From NCBI GenBank assembly GCA_902475855.1, contig CABSBF010000017.1:1-41097 (forward strand): a stretch of DNA of 41,097 bases. The letters are read 5' to 3'. The position numbers were made by a program, and so were the translations under genes. The stretch comes from an uncultured Eubacteriales bacterium (GTDB lineage: Bacteria; Bacillota; Clostridia; Oscillospirales; Oscillospiraceae). Shown piece by piece: positions 1 to 8,543 of this stretch. Every line of letters starts with the position of its first letter. The stretch's first letter is position 1. Under the pieces are notes generated by a model. It was not told where the DNA came from. It ran no database searches and worked only from the letters and a program-made list of their open reading frames with translations.

Positions 1-2
1 TC

Positions 3-50
3 ATCGAAAATATGCTTGAAGCGGCGCAGGAGCAGCAGAAAGCGGCATAA
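3..50 (+). CDS. C-terminal end of an upstream gene (partial)
   Basis: One frame is open from the left edge and ends in TAA at 48-50, giving the last 15 residues IENMLEAAQEQQKAA. It is followed within a few bases by a strong hairpin terminator, as expected for the true end of a gene. The fragment is Gln/Glu/Ala rich and too short to identify, so no function is offered. Confidence 0.5.
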   Translation: MENMLEAAQEQQKAA

Positions 51-55
51 ACGAA

Positions 56-90
56 AAGCGCTCTCCGGCATAGCCGGAGAGCGCTTCTGT
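56..90. terminator. Bidirectional intrinsic terminator
   Basis: A perfect 14-bp inverted repeat (56-69 with 73-86, loop ATA) lies between two convergent genes. On the plus strand it is followed by CTGTTTATATT, on the minus strand by TTCGTTTA. It should end both the partial gene at the left edge and the thrC-thrB-dapF operon. Confidence 0.85.
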
Positions 91-885
91 TTATATTATT
101 GATATTGTTGTTCCCTCAAAGACGGCGTCCGCACCGCCGGTCAGAAGGAGGGCATTTTCCGCCGGGTCATAATCCACCGTCAGAATGCCGCCGTCGTTCT
201 GTACGCGCGTCTGCCGTCCGGAAACCAATCCTCGAAGGGTCAGCGCCGCAACCGTCGCGCCATTTCCGGTTCCGCAGGCCAGTGTAAAGTCCTCCACGCC
301 CCGTTCAAAGGTCAAAAGGCGCAGCTCGTTTTCGCCTGTCAACTGGTAAAGATTGACATTTGCGCCGCGCGGAAAGGCCGGATCATGGCGCAGCGCACGC
401 GCCTGCTCGCGCAGCTCGTCCCGGCTTCGTGAGAAGTCGGCGCAGAAAACCGCGTGCGGAATTCCCGGTTCGCCCAGCTCCAGGTAGTCACAGCCGGGCT
501 TTACGTTCTGGCGCAGATTGCGGGGCGAATTGAGGCGGATGCGGTAGCAATCCGGCGCGAGACGTTCCCCCGTCACAAGGCCCGCAGGCGTTTCAATGCG
601 CGGCCGCTCTCCGGACAGGCCGTGGTCAACGCAGTAGCGGCACAGGCAGCGCGCGCCGTTGCCGCACATTTCGGCAGTCGTGCCGTCATTGTTGTAAAAG
701 AGCATCCTGCAATCGCCGCCGTTCTGCGGAGGCTCCAGCACCATCAACCCGTCCGCACCGACGGAAAAATGTCTGCGGCACAGCTTCTGCGCAAGCGTGG
801 GAATTTCCTCGCGGGAAAGCGCACCGTCAAAATTCTCGATCACGATAAAATCGTTGCCGGCACCGCACATTTTGGTAAATTTCAT
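91..885 (-). CDS. dapF: Diaminopimelate epimerase
   Basis: Converts LL- to meso-diaminopimelate, the last step before lysine and a peptidoglycan precursor; cytoplasmic and PLP-independent, using a pair of cysteines. The 264-aa product has both half-sites: MCGNGARC with Cys74 and LACGTGNG with Cys204, plus the typical start KFTKMCGAGNDF. The frame stays open far upstream, but ATG 885 is chosen because AGGAGG lies 7 nt before it and because it matches the family N-terminus. The start overlaps the thrB stop (ATGA), so translation is probably coupled. Placing dapF behind thrC-thrB ties the lysine/cell-wall branch to the threonine branch. Confidence 0.95.
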   Translation of the reverse strand: MKFTKMCGAGNDFIVIENFDGALSREEIPTLAQKLCRRHFSVGADGLMVLEPPQNGGDCRMLFYNNDGTTAEMCGNGARCLCRYCVDHGLSGERPRIETPAGLVTGERLAPDCYRIRLNSPRNLRQNVKPGCDYLELGEPGIPHAVFCADFSRSRDELREQARALRHDPAFPRGANVNLYQLTGENELRLLTFERGVEDFTLACGTGNGATVAALTLRGLVSGRQTRVQNDGGILTVDYDPAENALLLTGGADAVFEGTTISII

Positions 886-1772
886 GTGTTTCCCTCCTGA
901 ATTTGCTTCGCACCCTCCGCGTCCGCCCGCAGACAGAGCGCCTGCCAGCCGGGGCAGGCCTCCGGCAGACGCGCGGCAAGCCGCTCTGCGGCCTCTGCAC
1001 TGTCCGTGATGCACAGGCAGGTCGGCCCCGCACCGGAAATACAGAACGCACCGAAGTGCGCCGCCAGCTCCTGCACGACATCGCAGCCGGGGATCAATCT
1101 TCTGCGGTAGGACTGATGCAGCCGGTCGTCCAGCGCCAGCCGCAGCAGGGGCATATCCGCCGTTTCCAGCGCACGCAGCAGCAGTGCCGCGTGTGAAACA
1201 TTGAATACCGCATCCGCAAAGGGTACGGTTTCCGGCAGCACCGAGCGGGCAAGCCGGGTGCTGAGCGGGAAATCCGGCACCAGTGCGGCAAAATGCAGCT
1301 TCTCCGACAGGGGAAAGCACGCCGTGACCGGCGTTTTCCCGTCCATCAGGCTGGCGGTCAGGCCGCCGAGAAGGGTAGGCGCAAGATTGTCCGGATGCCC
1401 CTCCAGTTCCGTGCAAAGCGTCAGCAGCTCCATCCTGGAAAGCGGGCTTCCATGCAGGGCATTGGCCGCCAGTGCGCCCGCTGCAAGCATGGCCGATGAT
1501 GAGCCGAGGCCGCGGCAGACCGGGATCTCCGCGCGGATATGCACCCGCAGGCCGTCCGCCGGGAGGCCGAGCGCCTGCATCACGCGGTCATAGGCGCGGA
1601 CGGAGAGGTTTTCCCGGCTGCGGAACTCCTCCGGGCAGCCCGTAATCTCCAGCCCGCTTTCACAGCGCTCAAAGGTATATATATTATACAGCGTCAGCGC
1701 GCAGCCGAAGGAGTCGAAGCCCGGCCCCAGATTCGCCGTCGTCGCGGGGACGCGAAGCGTTATACGTTCCAT
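882..1772 (-). CDS. thrB: Homoserine kinase
   Basis: Phosphorylates homoserine to O-phosphohomoserine with ATP, the substrate of threonine synthase. The 296-aa protein has the GHMP-kinase layout: N-terminal VPATTANLGPGFDSFG, the phosphate-binding loop VCRGLGSSSAM at about residues 85-95, and a C-terminal CISGAGPTCLCI loop. Length fits the family. The start ATG lies inside the last codons of thrC (13-nt overlap), with GGAAGGTGG upstream. Operon order thrC-thrB-dapF, all minus strand. Confidence 0.95.
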   Translation of the reverse strand: MERITLRVPATTANLGPGFDSFGCALTLYNIYTFERCESGLEITGCPEEFRSRENLSVRAYDRVMQALGLPADGLRVHIRAEIPVCRGLGSSSAMLAAGALAANALHGSPLSRMELLTLCTELEGHPDNLAPTLLGGLTASLMDGKTPVTACFPLSEKLHFAALVPDFPLSTRLARSVLPETVPFADAVFNVSHAALLLRALETADMPLLRLALDDRLHQSYRRRLIPGCDVVQELAAHFGAFCISGAGPTCLCITDSAEAAERLAARLPEACPGWQALCLRADAEGAKQIQEGNT

Positions 1773-3226
1773 TCTGCCACCTTCCTGTCAACATAGGCCT
1801 GCATCCGGTCGCAATCGACGCAGTCGCGATGCAGCACCGGCTTGTTCGCAAGCTGTGCCAGCGCACGCGGCACCGGCACACCGGTCGCCTCATGCAGCCG
1901 CTGCATCAGGGCAAATTCGTCACCGGCGGCATCCCCGCCGATCGCCCGCAGCACCGCCGCCGGAAATTTATAGGGCGAGGCCGTGGAAAGCACCACAAGC
2001 GGCGCTTCCGAGCCGCTTTCGCGCGCATAGCCGTCTGCCACGTGCCACGCGACGGCCGTGTGCGTGTCCATCAGATACCCGTAATCGCGCCAGACGCGGC
2101 CGATCGTTTCCTCCGTCTGTTCGTCACCGCAGCAGCCGCAGGAGAATTCCCCCTGCAAGCGCGCCAGCAGCGCATCGTCCACACGGTAGACGCCCTCCTC
2201 CCGCAGGCGGCGCATATACTCCGCCACCTGCGCCGCGTCGCCCTGCGACAGCAGGAACAGAAGCCGCTCCAGATTGCTCGACACCAGAATATCCATGGAG
2301 GGAGAAAGCGTCTTATAAAACGGCCGGCGGCGGTCATAGACGCCTGTGCGCAAAAACTGCGTCAGCACATCGTTGCGATTGGACGCGCAGACGAGCCGTC
2401 CGACGGGCAAGCCCATTTTCTTGGCAAAATACCCCGCCAGAATATCTCCGAAATTTCCGGTCGGCACAACGAAGTCCGCAGTTTCTCCCGCCGAAATGCG
2501 CCCGCCGCGCACCAGATCGGCATAAGCTTTAAAATAGTATACCACCTGCGGCGCAAGGCGGCCGATGTTGATGGAATTGGCGGAGGACAGCCGGACGTGC
2601 GCACCCTGCGGCACCCCGGCAGCAAAGATGTTTTTCACACCGGTCTGCGCATCGTCGAAGTTGCCGCGCACCGCGCAGACGCAGACGTTGCCTCCCTCCT
2701 GCGTGACCATCTGGGCCTTCTGCACCTGAGAAACGCCCTCGTCCGGATAAAACACCACAATGCGCGTCCCGTCCACGTCGCGAAAGCCCTCCAGCGCGGC
2801 CTTGCCGGTATCGCCGGAGGTCGCCGTCAGAATGACGATCTGCTCGCGCACGCCCTCCTGACGCCGCGCGGCAGTGATGAGCTGCGGCAGCATGGAAAGC
2901 GCCACATCCTTGAAGGCCGAGGTCGGCCCGCGGAAGAGCTCGAGCACATAGCGCCCGCCGACAGGCACCAGCGGCGTCAGATCCTCCGTTTCAAATTTCC
3001 CCGCATAGGCGCGGCGCACCAGCTCTCCCATATGCTCAAAGTCCGGCAGCAGGAAGGCCAAAATGCGCTCGGCCATGCCCAGCGTGTCCAGCGCCAGAAC
3101 GCCGCGCCAATCGAAGCCGTCCAGCTCCCTGCGGATATACAGGCCGCCGTCCGGCGCCATTCCCTGCAAAACCGCCTGCGTGGAAGTCGCGCTCAGGCCG
3201 TCGCTTCTCGTGCTCTGATAATTCAT
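1760..3226 (-). CDS. thrC: Threonine synthase
   Basis: PLP enzyme converting O-phosphohomoserine to threonine. The 488-aa product has the full N-terminal domain (APDGGLYIRREL) and the PLP-lysine motif FRGPTSAFKDVAL with Lys106, then a phosphate-binding segment TATSGDTGKAALEG. The length is that of the long (class I, E. coli/yeast-like) threonine synthases. The ATG has GGGTGG a few bases upstream. First gene of the minus-strand operon, divergent from hom with about 115 bp between the two coding regions. Confidence 0.95.
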   Translation of the reverse strand: MNYQSTRSDGLSATSTQAVLQGMAPDGGLYIRRELDGFDWRGVLALDTLGMAERILAFLLPDFEHMGELVRRAYAGKFETEDLTPLVPVGGRYVLELFRGPTSAFKDVALSMLPQLITAARRQEGVREQIVILTATSGDTGKAALEGFRDVDGTRIVVFYPDEGVSQVQKAQMVTQEGGNVCVCAVRGNFDDAQTGVKNIFAAGVPQGAHVRLSSANSINIGRLAPQVVYYFKAYADLVRGGRISAGETADFVVPTGNFGDILAGYFAKKMGLPVGRLVCASNRNDVLTQFLRTGVYDRRRPFYKTLSPSMDILVSSNLERLLFLLSQGDAAQVAEYMRRLREEGVYRVDDALLARLQGEFSCGCCGDEQTEETIGRVWRDYGYLMDTHTAVAWHVADGYARESGSEAPLVVLSTASPYKFPAAVLRAIGGDAAGDEFALMQRLHEATGVPVPRALAQLANKPVLHRDCVDCDRMQAYVDRKVAEWNV

Positions 3227-3246
3227 GAAACCACCCGTCTTTTTTC

Positions 3247-3275
3247 TTGCAATTTTTCTGATATTATGATATACT
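3247..3275 (+). promoter_or_regulatory. Candidate sigma-A promoter for hom-lysC-asd
   Basis: TTGCAA (3247-3252), a 17-bp spacer and TATACT (3270-3275) preceded by TGA, which makes an extended -10. Transcription would start near 3282, about 60 nt before hom. The thrC promoter must lie in the same short interval on the other strand, but I could not choose a convincing one. Confidence 0.6.
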
Positions 3276-3290
3276 GTTTTCCAGAAAAAT

Positions 3291-3319
3291 GCAAGTGTTT
3301 TTGTGGCAGAAACACTTGC
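3291..3319. promoter_or_regulatory. Hairpin in the thrC-hom divergent region
   Basis: A perfect 10-bp inverted repeat, GCAAGTGTTT (3291-3300) with AAACACTTGC (3310-3319), loop of 9 nt. Read as plus-strand RNA it sits in the hom leader about 12 nt before the ribosome site. Read as minus-strand RNA it is followed by ATTTTTCTGG and resembles a terminator upstream of thrC. The leader is too short for a T-box or lysine riboswitch. Confidence 0.5.
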
Positions 3320-3342
3320 CCGTGAAAAATGGAGAAAAAGTG

Positions 3343-4503
3343 ATGAACGACAGGGGAAAACCGATGCAGATCGGACTTTTGGGCTTTGGAACCGTCGGCG
3401 GCGGCGTGTACGAGTTCGTGCAGAGCCGAAGCGATATGGAAATCAGGTTTGTGCTCAGCCGCCGGCCGCGGCCGGAGCTTTCCTGCGCCGTGACAGCCGA
3501 TTTTTCGGAGATTGTTTCCGACCCGGCGGTAGATGTGATCATTGAGGCCATCGGCGGGATGCACCCGGCTTATGAATACGTCACTGCGGCGCTGCGCGCG
3601 GGCAAGCACGTCATCACTGCCAACAAGCTGCTGATCGCCGCGCACTACCGGGAGCTGGTCACGCTCGCGCAGGAAAACGGCGTCGCGCTTCGCTGCTCGG
3701 CCGCTGTGGGCGGCGGGATCCCCTGGCTTTCCAATCTGGAAAAAACGCTGGAGCAGGAGCCGGTCGTGCGCATCAGCGGCATCATGAACGGCACAACGAA
3801 TTACATTCTCGACCGGATGCACACGGGAGGCGGCAGCTTCTCCGCGGCGCTTGCGCAGGCACAGGCGCTCGGCTACGCCGAGGCCGACCCCACGCAGGAC
3901 TTAAACGGCGGCGACATTCGCCGCAAGCTCGTCATCTCGGCAAACATTGCCTTCGGCTGTGTGCTCGATGAGTGCGAGATCGCCGTAATGGGCATCGAGG
4001 CTCTGCGAGCCTCCGACATTGCTTCCTTCCGGCGCATGGGACGTGTGTGCAAGCTGGTCGCCAGCGCAAGAAAGCTGCCGGACTGCGTCGCGGCCTACAT
4101 CGAGCCCGCGCTCTTCCTCCCTGCCGCGCACGAGGCAGCCGTGCCGGAGAACTTCAATCTCATCTCCCTGACCGGTCTGCACATCGGCAAGCAGAGCTTC
4201 TACGGGCAGGGCGCCGGCCGGTACCCCACCGCATATAATGTATTGCAGGACTGTGTGGACGTTCGCAACGGCCTGCACCATTTCTATACCTCGGCGCTGC
4301 GGCCGGCCCATGTGGACAACCGCAGCATTGCGCGCCGGTATTATGTTCGGACGCAAGGCATCGACAAATGGCTTCAGTCGCGTATTGACAAAATTCTTGA
4401 CTGCGGTATAATAACAGAGCCTGTGACTGTAACGGAAATACACCAATGGGCGCAAGAAAGAAAGCAGTCGGGTACGGAGTGCTTTTTTGCCTCCCTCCGC
4501 TGA
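3343..4503 (+). CDS. hom: Homoserine dehydrogenase
   Basis: Reduces aspartate semialdehyde to homoserine with NAD(P)H, the branch step toward threonine and methionine. The nucleotide-binding motif GLLGFGTVGGG is near the N-terminus; HVITANKLLIA, AAVGGGIPWL and the catalytic GYAEADPTQDLNGGDIRRK are intact. Two starts are possible: ATG 3343 (GGAG 8 nt upstream, 386 aa, used here) and ATG 3364 (AGGGG 7 nt upstream, 379 aa). After the catalytic domain only about 75 residues remain (RRYYVRT to ECFFASL). They look like a shortened ACT domain rather than the roughly 90-residue tail of longer Firmicutes enzymes, so threonine feedback may be altered (inference). Confidence 0.93.
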   Translation: MNDRGKPMQIGLLGFGTVGGGVYEFVQSRSDMEIRFVLSRRPRPELSCAVTADFSEIVSDPAVDVIIEAIGGMHPAYEYVTAALRAGKHVITANKLLIAAHYRELVTLAQENGVALRCSAAVGGGIPWLSNLEKTLEQEPVVRISGIMNGTTNYILDRMHTGGGSFSAALAQAQALGYAEADPTQDLNGGDIRRKLVISANIAFGCVLDECEIAVMGIEALRASDIASFRRMGRVCKLVASARKLPDCVAAYIEPALFLPAAHEAAVPENFNLISLTGLHIGKQSFYGQGAGRYPTAYNVLQDCVDVRNGLHHFYTSALRPAHVDNRSIARRYYVRTQGIDKWLQSRIDKILDCGIITEPVTVTEIHQWAQERKQSGTECFFASLR

Positions 4504-4518
4504 TGAGGAATCTATTAT

Positions 4519-5832
4519 ATGTTAAAAGTTTTGAAATTCGGCGGCTCCTCTATGGCAGATGCCGCACACTACCGGCAGGTTCGCCGGATCGTGGAGTCTG
4601 ACCCGGAGCGCCGTGTCGTTGTCGTTTCCGCCGCCGGCAAGCGCTACAGTGACGATACGAAGATCACCGATCTTCTCTACCTGTGCTATGCGCATCTGCA
4701 ATACGGTGTTTCCTGCGATGATATCTATCAGATGATCGTCAGCCGCTACTGTGCCATCCGCGACGAGCTGGGCCTCAAGACCGATCTGGAAACGGAGTTT
4801 ACCGAACTGCGCGAGCGCATGAGCAAAGGTATGCCGCAGGATGAGCTGGTCTCCCGCGGCGAATACTTCTCCGCCGTCCTGATGGCGGAATATCTGGGCT
4901 TTGAATTTATCGACGCCTCGCGCTGGCTCTACTTCCATTATGACGGCACCATCGACCAAGGCAAGTCCTACGCCACCCTGCGCACGCTGGCCAAGGGCAA
5001 GAAGGTCGTCATTCCCGGCTTTTACGGCCTGATGCCCGACGGCAAAGTCCGCACACTGACCCGCGGCGGCTCGGACATCACGGGCGCACTGGCGGCCGCC
5101 GCGCTGGATGCAAGCGTCTATGAGAACTGGACGGACGTTTCCGGCGTTCTGATGGCCGATCCCAACATCGTTGACAATCCCAAGACCATCGACCGCGCCA
5201 CCTATTCCGAGCTGCGCCAGCTCTCCTATTCCGGCGCGCAGGTGCTGCACGAAATGACTGTTTTCCCCGTCCGGGAGAAGAACATTCCGCTGAACATCCG
5301 CAACACCAACGAGCCCAATCATCCCGGCACGCTGATCTCCGACGATTTCATCGAGCCGCCCAACACCCAGCGCTTCATCACCGGCATCGCGGGCAAGCGG
5401 GACTATTCCATCATCACCGTTTCAAAGAAGGGGCTGTCCGGCTCCACGGGCACCCTGCGGACGATCCTCGGCATCATGGAGAAAAACGGCGTAGCCATCA
5501 GCTATACCCCCTCCGGCATTGACTGCATCTCTCTGGCCATGCCGACGGAAAAGCTCTCCTCGCATCTTTACACCATCATAGACGAGATTCGCTCCGAGAT
5601 CAAGCCCGACAGCATCAAGGTCACGGACAACATCGCGGTCGTCGCCATTGTCGGCCGGAAGATGGCTTTCCGTGCCGGTACCTCCGGCAAGATCTTCGCC
5701 GCCCTCGGTCAGCGCGGCATCAACATCCGCATGATCTCCCAGGGTCCGGAGGAGCTGACCATCATCATCGGCGTGGACAACAAGGACTACGCCGACACCA
5801 TCCGCGTATTGTATAATGCGTTTGTAAAATAG
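4519..5832 (+). CDS. lysC: Aspartate kinase
   Basis: Phosphorylates aspartate, the entry reaction to lysine, threonine and methionine. The 437-aa monofunctional enzyme begins LKVLKFGGSSMADAAHY and has VSRGEYFSA, LTRGGSDITGALAAAAL and WTDVSGVLMADP. It ends in a tandem ACT region (about 300-437) with FRAGTSGKIFAALGQRGINI, the expected allosteric module. GAGG lies 10 nt before the ATG, 15 nt after the hom stop, so the two are co-transcribed. Confidence 0.95.
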   Translation: MLKVLKFGGSSMADAAHYRQVRRIVESDPERRVVVVSAAGKRYSDDTKITDLLYLCYAHLQYGVSCDDIYQMIVSRYCAIRDELGLKTDLETEFTELRERMSKGMPQDELVSRGEYFSAVLMAEYLGFEFIDASRWLYFHYDGTIDQGKSYATLRTLAKGKKVVIPGFYGLMPDGKVRTLTRGGSDITGALAAAALDASVYENWTDVSGVLMADPNIVDNPKTIDRATYSELRQLSYSGAQVLHEMTVFPVREKNIPLNIRNTNEPNHPGTLISDDFIEPPNTQRFITGIAGKRDYSIITVSKKGLSGSTGTLRTILGIMEKNGVAISYTPSGIDCISLAMPTEKLSSHLYTIIDEIRSEIKPDSIKVTDNIAVVAIVGRKMAFRAGTSGKIFAALGQRGINIRMISQGPEELTIIIGVDNKDYADTIRVLYNAFVK

Positions 5833-5841
5833 GAGGTTCCT

Positions 5842-6849
5842 ATGAAACAGTATAAGGTCGCCATTCTCGGCGCCACCGGCGCCGTTGGCCGCGAAATGAT
5901 GAAAATTCTCGCAGAGCGCCACTTCCCCATCTCGGAGCTGCATCTGCTGGCGAGCAAGCGCAGCGCCGGCAAGGTCGTGGAGTGGGAGGGCAAGCCTGTC
6001 ATGATCGAGGAAGCCTGCGACGAAGCATTCCAGGGCATTGACATCGTGCTCGGCGCCGCGGAAAACGACATCGCAAAGCAGTTTGCTCCCGCCATCGTCA
6101 AGGCAGGCGCCGTCTTTGTGGATAACTCCTCTGCCTTCCGTCTGGACGAGAACGTACCGCTCATCGTCCCGGAGATCAACCCCGAGGACGTGAAAAATCA
6201 CCATGGCATCATCTCCAACCCCAACTGCTCGACGATCATCGCGGTCACCGCAGTCAACGCGCTCAATGCCCTCAGCCCCATCCGCACCATGGTCGCCTCG
6301 ACCTATCAGGCGGTGTCCGGCGCGGGTGCAGGCGGCCCGCTGGAGCTGGCGCAGGAGATCGACGCGCTGCGCAGCGGCGCTTCCTTCGAGCCGAAGGTGT
6401 TCTCCTACCAGATCGCCTACAACCTCATCCCGCAGATCGGCGGTGAGCAGTTTGAGGGCTACACCAGCGAGGAGATGAAAATGCAGAATGAGGGGCGCAA
6501 GATCATGCACCTGCCCGATCTGCGCGTCACCTGCACCTGCGTGCGCGTCCCCGTGGTGCGCAGCCACTCCATCTCCATCACGCTGCACTTCGACCGTCCC
6601 GTTTCCGTCAAGGAGGCGCGCCGCGCCATCGCAAGCGCTCCCGGCTGCCGTCTGGTAGACGACCTGAAGCACAATCTCTATCCCATGCCGCTGGATACCT
6701 CCGATCAGGATCTTGTCTTTGTCGGGCGCATCCGTCCCGACCTCACGGATGACAACGGTCTGACGCTCTGGTGCTGCGGCGATCAGGTTCGCAAGGGTGC
6801 GGCGACCAACGCCGTGCAGATCGCGGAGCTGCTGATCGAAAAAGAATAA
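5842..6849 (+). CDS. asd: Aspartate-semialdehyde dehydrogenase
   Basis: Reduces aspartyl phosphate to aspartate semialdehyde, the common precursor of lysine/DAP and homoserine. The 335-aa product has the NADP-binding ILGATGAVGREM, the catalytic cysteine in SNPNCSTII (Cys129), STYQAVSGAGAGG and the C-terminal VVRSHSISITLHF. GGAGG precedes the ATG, 9 nt after lysC. Last gene of the hom-lysC-asd operon; a clear terminator follows. With thrC, thrB and dapF on the other side, this block covers aspartate to threonine. Confidence 0.96.
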   Translation: MKQYKVAILGATGAVGREMMKILAERHFPISELHLLASKRSAGKVVEWEGKPVMIEEACDEAFQGIDIVLGAAENDIAKQFAPAIVKAGAVFVDNSSAFRLDENVPLIVPEINPEDVKNHHGIISNPNCSTIIAVTAVNALNALSPIRTMVASTYQAVSGAGAGGPLELAQEIDALRSGASFEPKVFSYQIAYNLIPQIGGEQFEGYTSEEMKMQNEGRKIMHLPDLRVTCTCVRVPVVRSHSISITLHFDRPVSVKEARRAIASAPGCRLVDDLKHNLYPMPLDTSDQDLVFVGRIRPDLTDDNGLTLWCCGDQVRKGAATNAVQIAELLIEKE

Positions 6850-6855
6850 GATTTT

Positions 6856-6889
6856 GCGATTCCTGCAAAAGCAGGAATCGCTTTTGTTT
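6856..6889 (+). terminator. Intrinsic terminator after asd
   Basis: An 11-bp perfect stem, GCGATTCCTGC (6856-6866) with GCAGGAATCGC (6871-6881), loop AAAA, followed at once by TTTTGTTT. Confidence 0.95.
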
Positions 6890-6901
6890 ACACTTTGTTT
6901 C

Positions 6902-6930
6902 TTGCTTCCATTCGGTTTTTCTGTTAAAAT
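6902..6930 (+). promoter_or_regulatory. Candidate promoter for the DUF1538/PII-like pair
   Basis: TTGCTT (6902-6907), 17-bp spacer and TAAAAT (6925-6930) preceded by TGT, an extended -10. It sits just after the asd terminator. The start point would be near 6937, leaving a leader of about 65 nt. Confidence 0.5.
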
Positions 6931-7001
6931 AGAGGAAAAATTTACACTTTCCCCCGCCGGACAATCCAAACGCGCCCTGCGCAGAAAGGTGGAATTAATC
7001 G

Positions 7002-8543
7002 TTGAACAAAATGCTCTTCGGAAGAAATAAAACCGCCATCGTCGAAAAAATGCAGGAGTCCCTGCAATCGACCCTGCCGATTATTCTCATTGTCGCCGTG
7101 CTGTGCCTGACGATTGCACCCTTGCAGCCGGATCTGCTTTTGAGCTTTCTGATCGGCAGTGTGCTGATCATCGTAGGCATGGGCCTGTTCTCCCTGGGTG
7201 CAGAGATCTCCATGACGCCCATCGGCAATAAGATTGGCACCTCCCTCACCCGCACGCGGAATCTTCCGCTCATTCTCGGCGTGAGCTTTCTGCTCGGCTT
7301 TGCCGTGACCGTCGCGGAACCGGACCTGCAGGTGCTGGCCAGCACTGTTCCGCACATTGACACGACCGTTCTGCTGCTCGCCGTCGGCGCGGGCGTAGGC
7401 TTCTTTCTGTCGGTGTGTATGCTGCGCATCCTGACGGGCTTCCGGCTGCGCTGGCTGCTGCTGGCTTTTTACGGCATCGTCTTTGCGCTGGCCGCCTTCA
7501 CCGACGCAGATTTTCTGAGCATCGCCTTTGACTCCGGCGGCGTGACCACCGGGCCCATGACTGTCCCCTTCATCCTCGCGCTGGGTCTTGGCGTTTCCAA
7601 CGCCCGAAGCGACGATCAGGCGGAATCCGACAGCTTCGGCCTGGTCGCGCTGAGCTCCATCGGCCCCATTCTCGCCGTCCTGTTGCTCGGCTTCTTCTAT
7701 GCCGGAAACGATGCCTCCCCGGCGCTGGACAGCGTTTCCTATGCCTCGACCGCCGATATCGGCCGGGCATATCTGCACGGGATTCCCGTCTATCTGGGTG
7801 AGATGGCCTTTGCGCTCGCGCCCATCGTGGGTATTTTCCTGCTGTTTCAGATTATCCGCCTGCGCCTGTCAAAGCGCAGCCTTGCAAAAATTCTGACCGG
7901 CATCGTCTACACCTATCTCGGTCTTGTTCTCTTCCTCACCGGCGTGAATGTCGGCTTTTCCGCGCTGGGCGCAGTGCTGGGTCAGTCGCTGGCCGTCGGC
8001 TGGACAAAATGGCTGATGATCCCGCTCTGTGCACTGCTGGGCTGGTTCATCATCTCGGCCGAACCTGCCGTTGCGGTTCTGGAAAAGCAGATTGAGGAGG
8101 TCAGCGCGGGCGCCATCCCGGGCAAGATCATCAAGCGCAGTCTTTCCGTTGCCATCGCCGCGGCCATGGCACTGTCCATGCTGCGCGTGCTGACGGGGCT
8201 GCCCCTTCTGTACTTCCTTGCGCCCGGCTATGCGCTGGCACTGGTACTGTCCTTCTTTGTTCCGGACATCTTTACCGCCATCGCCTTCGACTCCGGCGGC
8301 GTGGCCTCCGGCCCCATGACGGCAACCTTCATGCTGCAATTCATGATCGGCGCGAGCACCGCGCTCGGCGGCAATCCTCTGAAAGATGCCTTCGGCATTG
8401 TCGCCATGGTCGCGATGATGCCCCTGATCTCCATTCAGCTCGTCGGTTTCTTCTACAAGCGCAAGGCCGAAAAGGCCGCCCCTGCTGCCGCGGAATACGG
8501 CGATTTCGACATTGTGGAACTCTGGGAGGTGGATGCCGCATGA
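7002..8543 (+). CDS. Two-domain DUF1538 membrane protein
   Basis: A 513-aa polytopic membrane protein built from two homologous halves. Each half carries the same motif: FDSGGVTTGPMT near residue 175 and FDSGGVASGPMT near residue 428, each in a hydrophobic setting. This matches the DUF1538 family. From memory, a two-gene DUF1538 pair (UmpAB) has been reported as a cation/proton antiporter in a halophile; here both halves are in one chain. The start is TTG 7002, since AAGGTGG lies 9 nt before it while ATG 7011 would be 18 nt away. The last codons overlap the PII-like gene. Cation transport is inference; the fold and repeat are visible. Confidence 0.85.
   Translation: MNKMLFGRNKTAIVEKMQESLQSTLPIILIVAVLCLTIAPLQPDLLLSFLIGSVLIIVGMGLFSLGAEISMTPIGNKIGTSLTRTRNLPLILGVSFLLGFAVTVAEPDLQVLASTVPHIDTTVLLLAVGAGVGFFLSVCMLRILTGFRLRWLLLAFYGIVFALAAFTDADFLSIAFDSGGVTTGPMTVPFILALGLGVSNARSDDQAESDSFGLVALSSIGPILAVLLLGFFYAGNDASPALDSVSYASTADIGRAYLHGIPVYLGEMAFALAPIVGIFLLFQIIRLRLSKRSLAKILTGIVYTYLGLVLFLTGVNVGFSALGAVLGQSLAVGWTKWLMIPLCALLGWFIISAEPAVAVLEKQIEEVSAGAIPGKIIKRSLSVAIAAAMALSMLRVLTGLPLLYFLAPGYALALVLSFFVPDIFTAIAFDSGGVASGPMTATFMLQFMIGASTALGGNPLKDAFGIVAMVAMMPLISIQLVGFFYKRKAEKAAPAAAEYGDFDIVELWEVDAA

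Noticed and set aside
1829..3325. Plus-strand frame of 498 codons opposite thrC
   Set aside because: It lies wholly against thrC, is rich in Arg/His/Gln and has no recognisable domain.
3276..3342. T-box or lysine riboswitch in the hom leader
   Set aside because: The leader is about 60 nt and holds one simple hairpin, too short for either element.
5422..7778. Long minus-strand open frames (about 515 and 278 codons) opposite lysC, asd and the DUF1538 gene
   Set aside because: They mirror well-supported genes, have low-complexity His/Gly/Asp-rich translations, no family motif and no ribosome sites; they are products of GC-rich codon bias.
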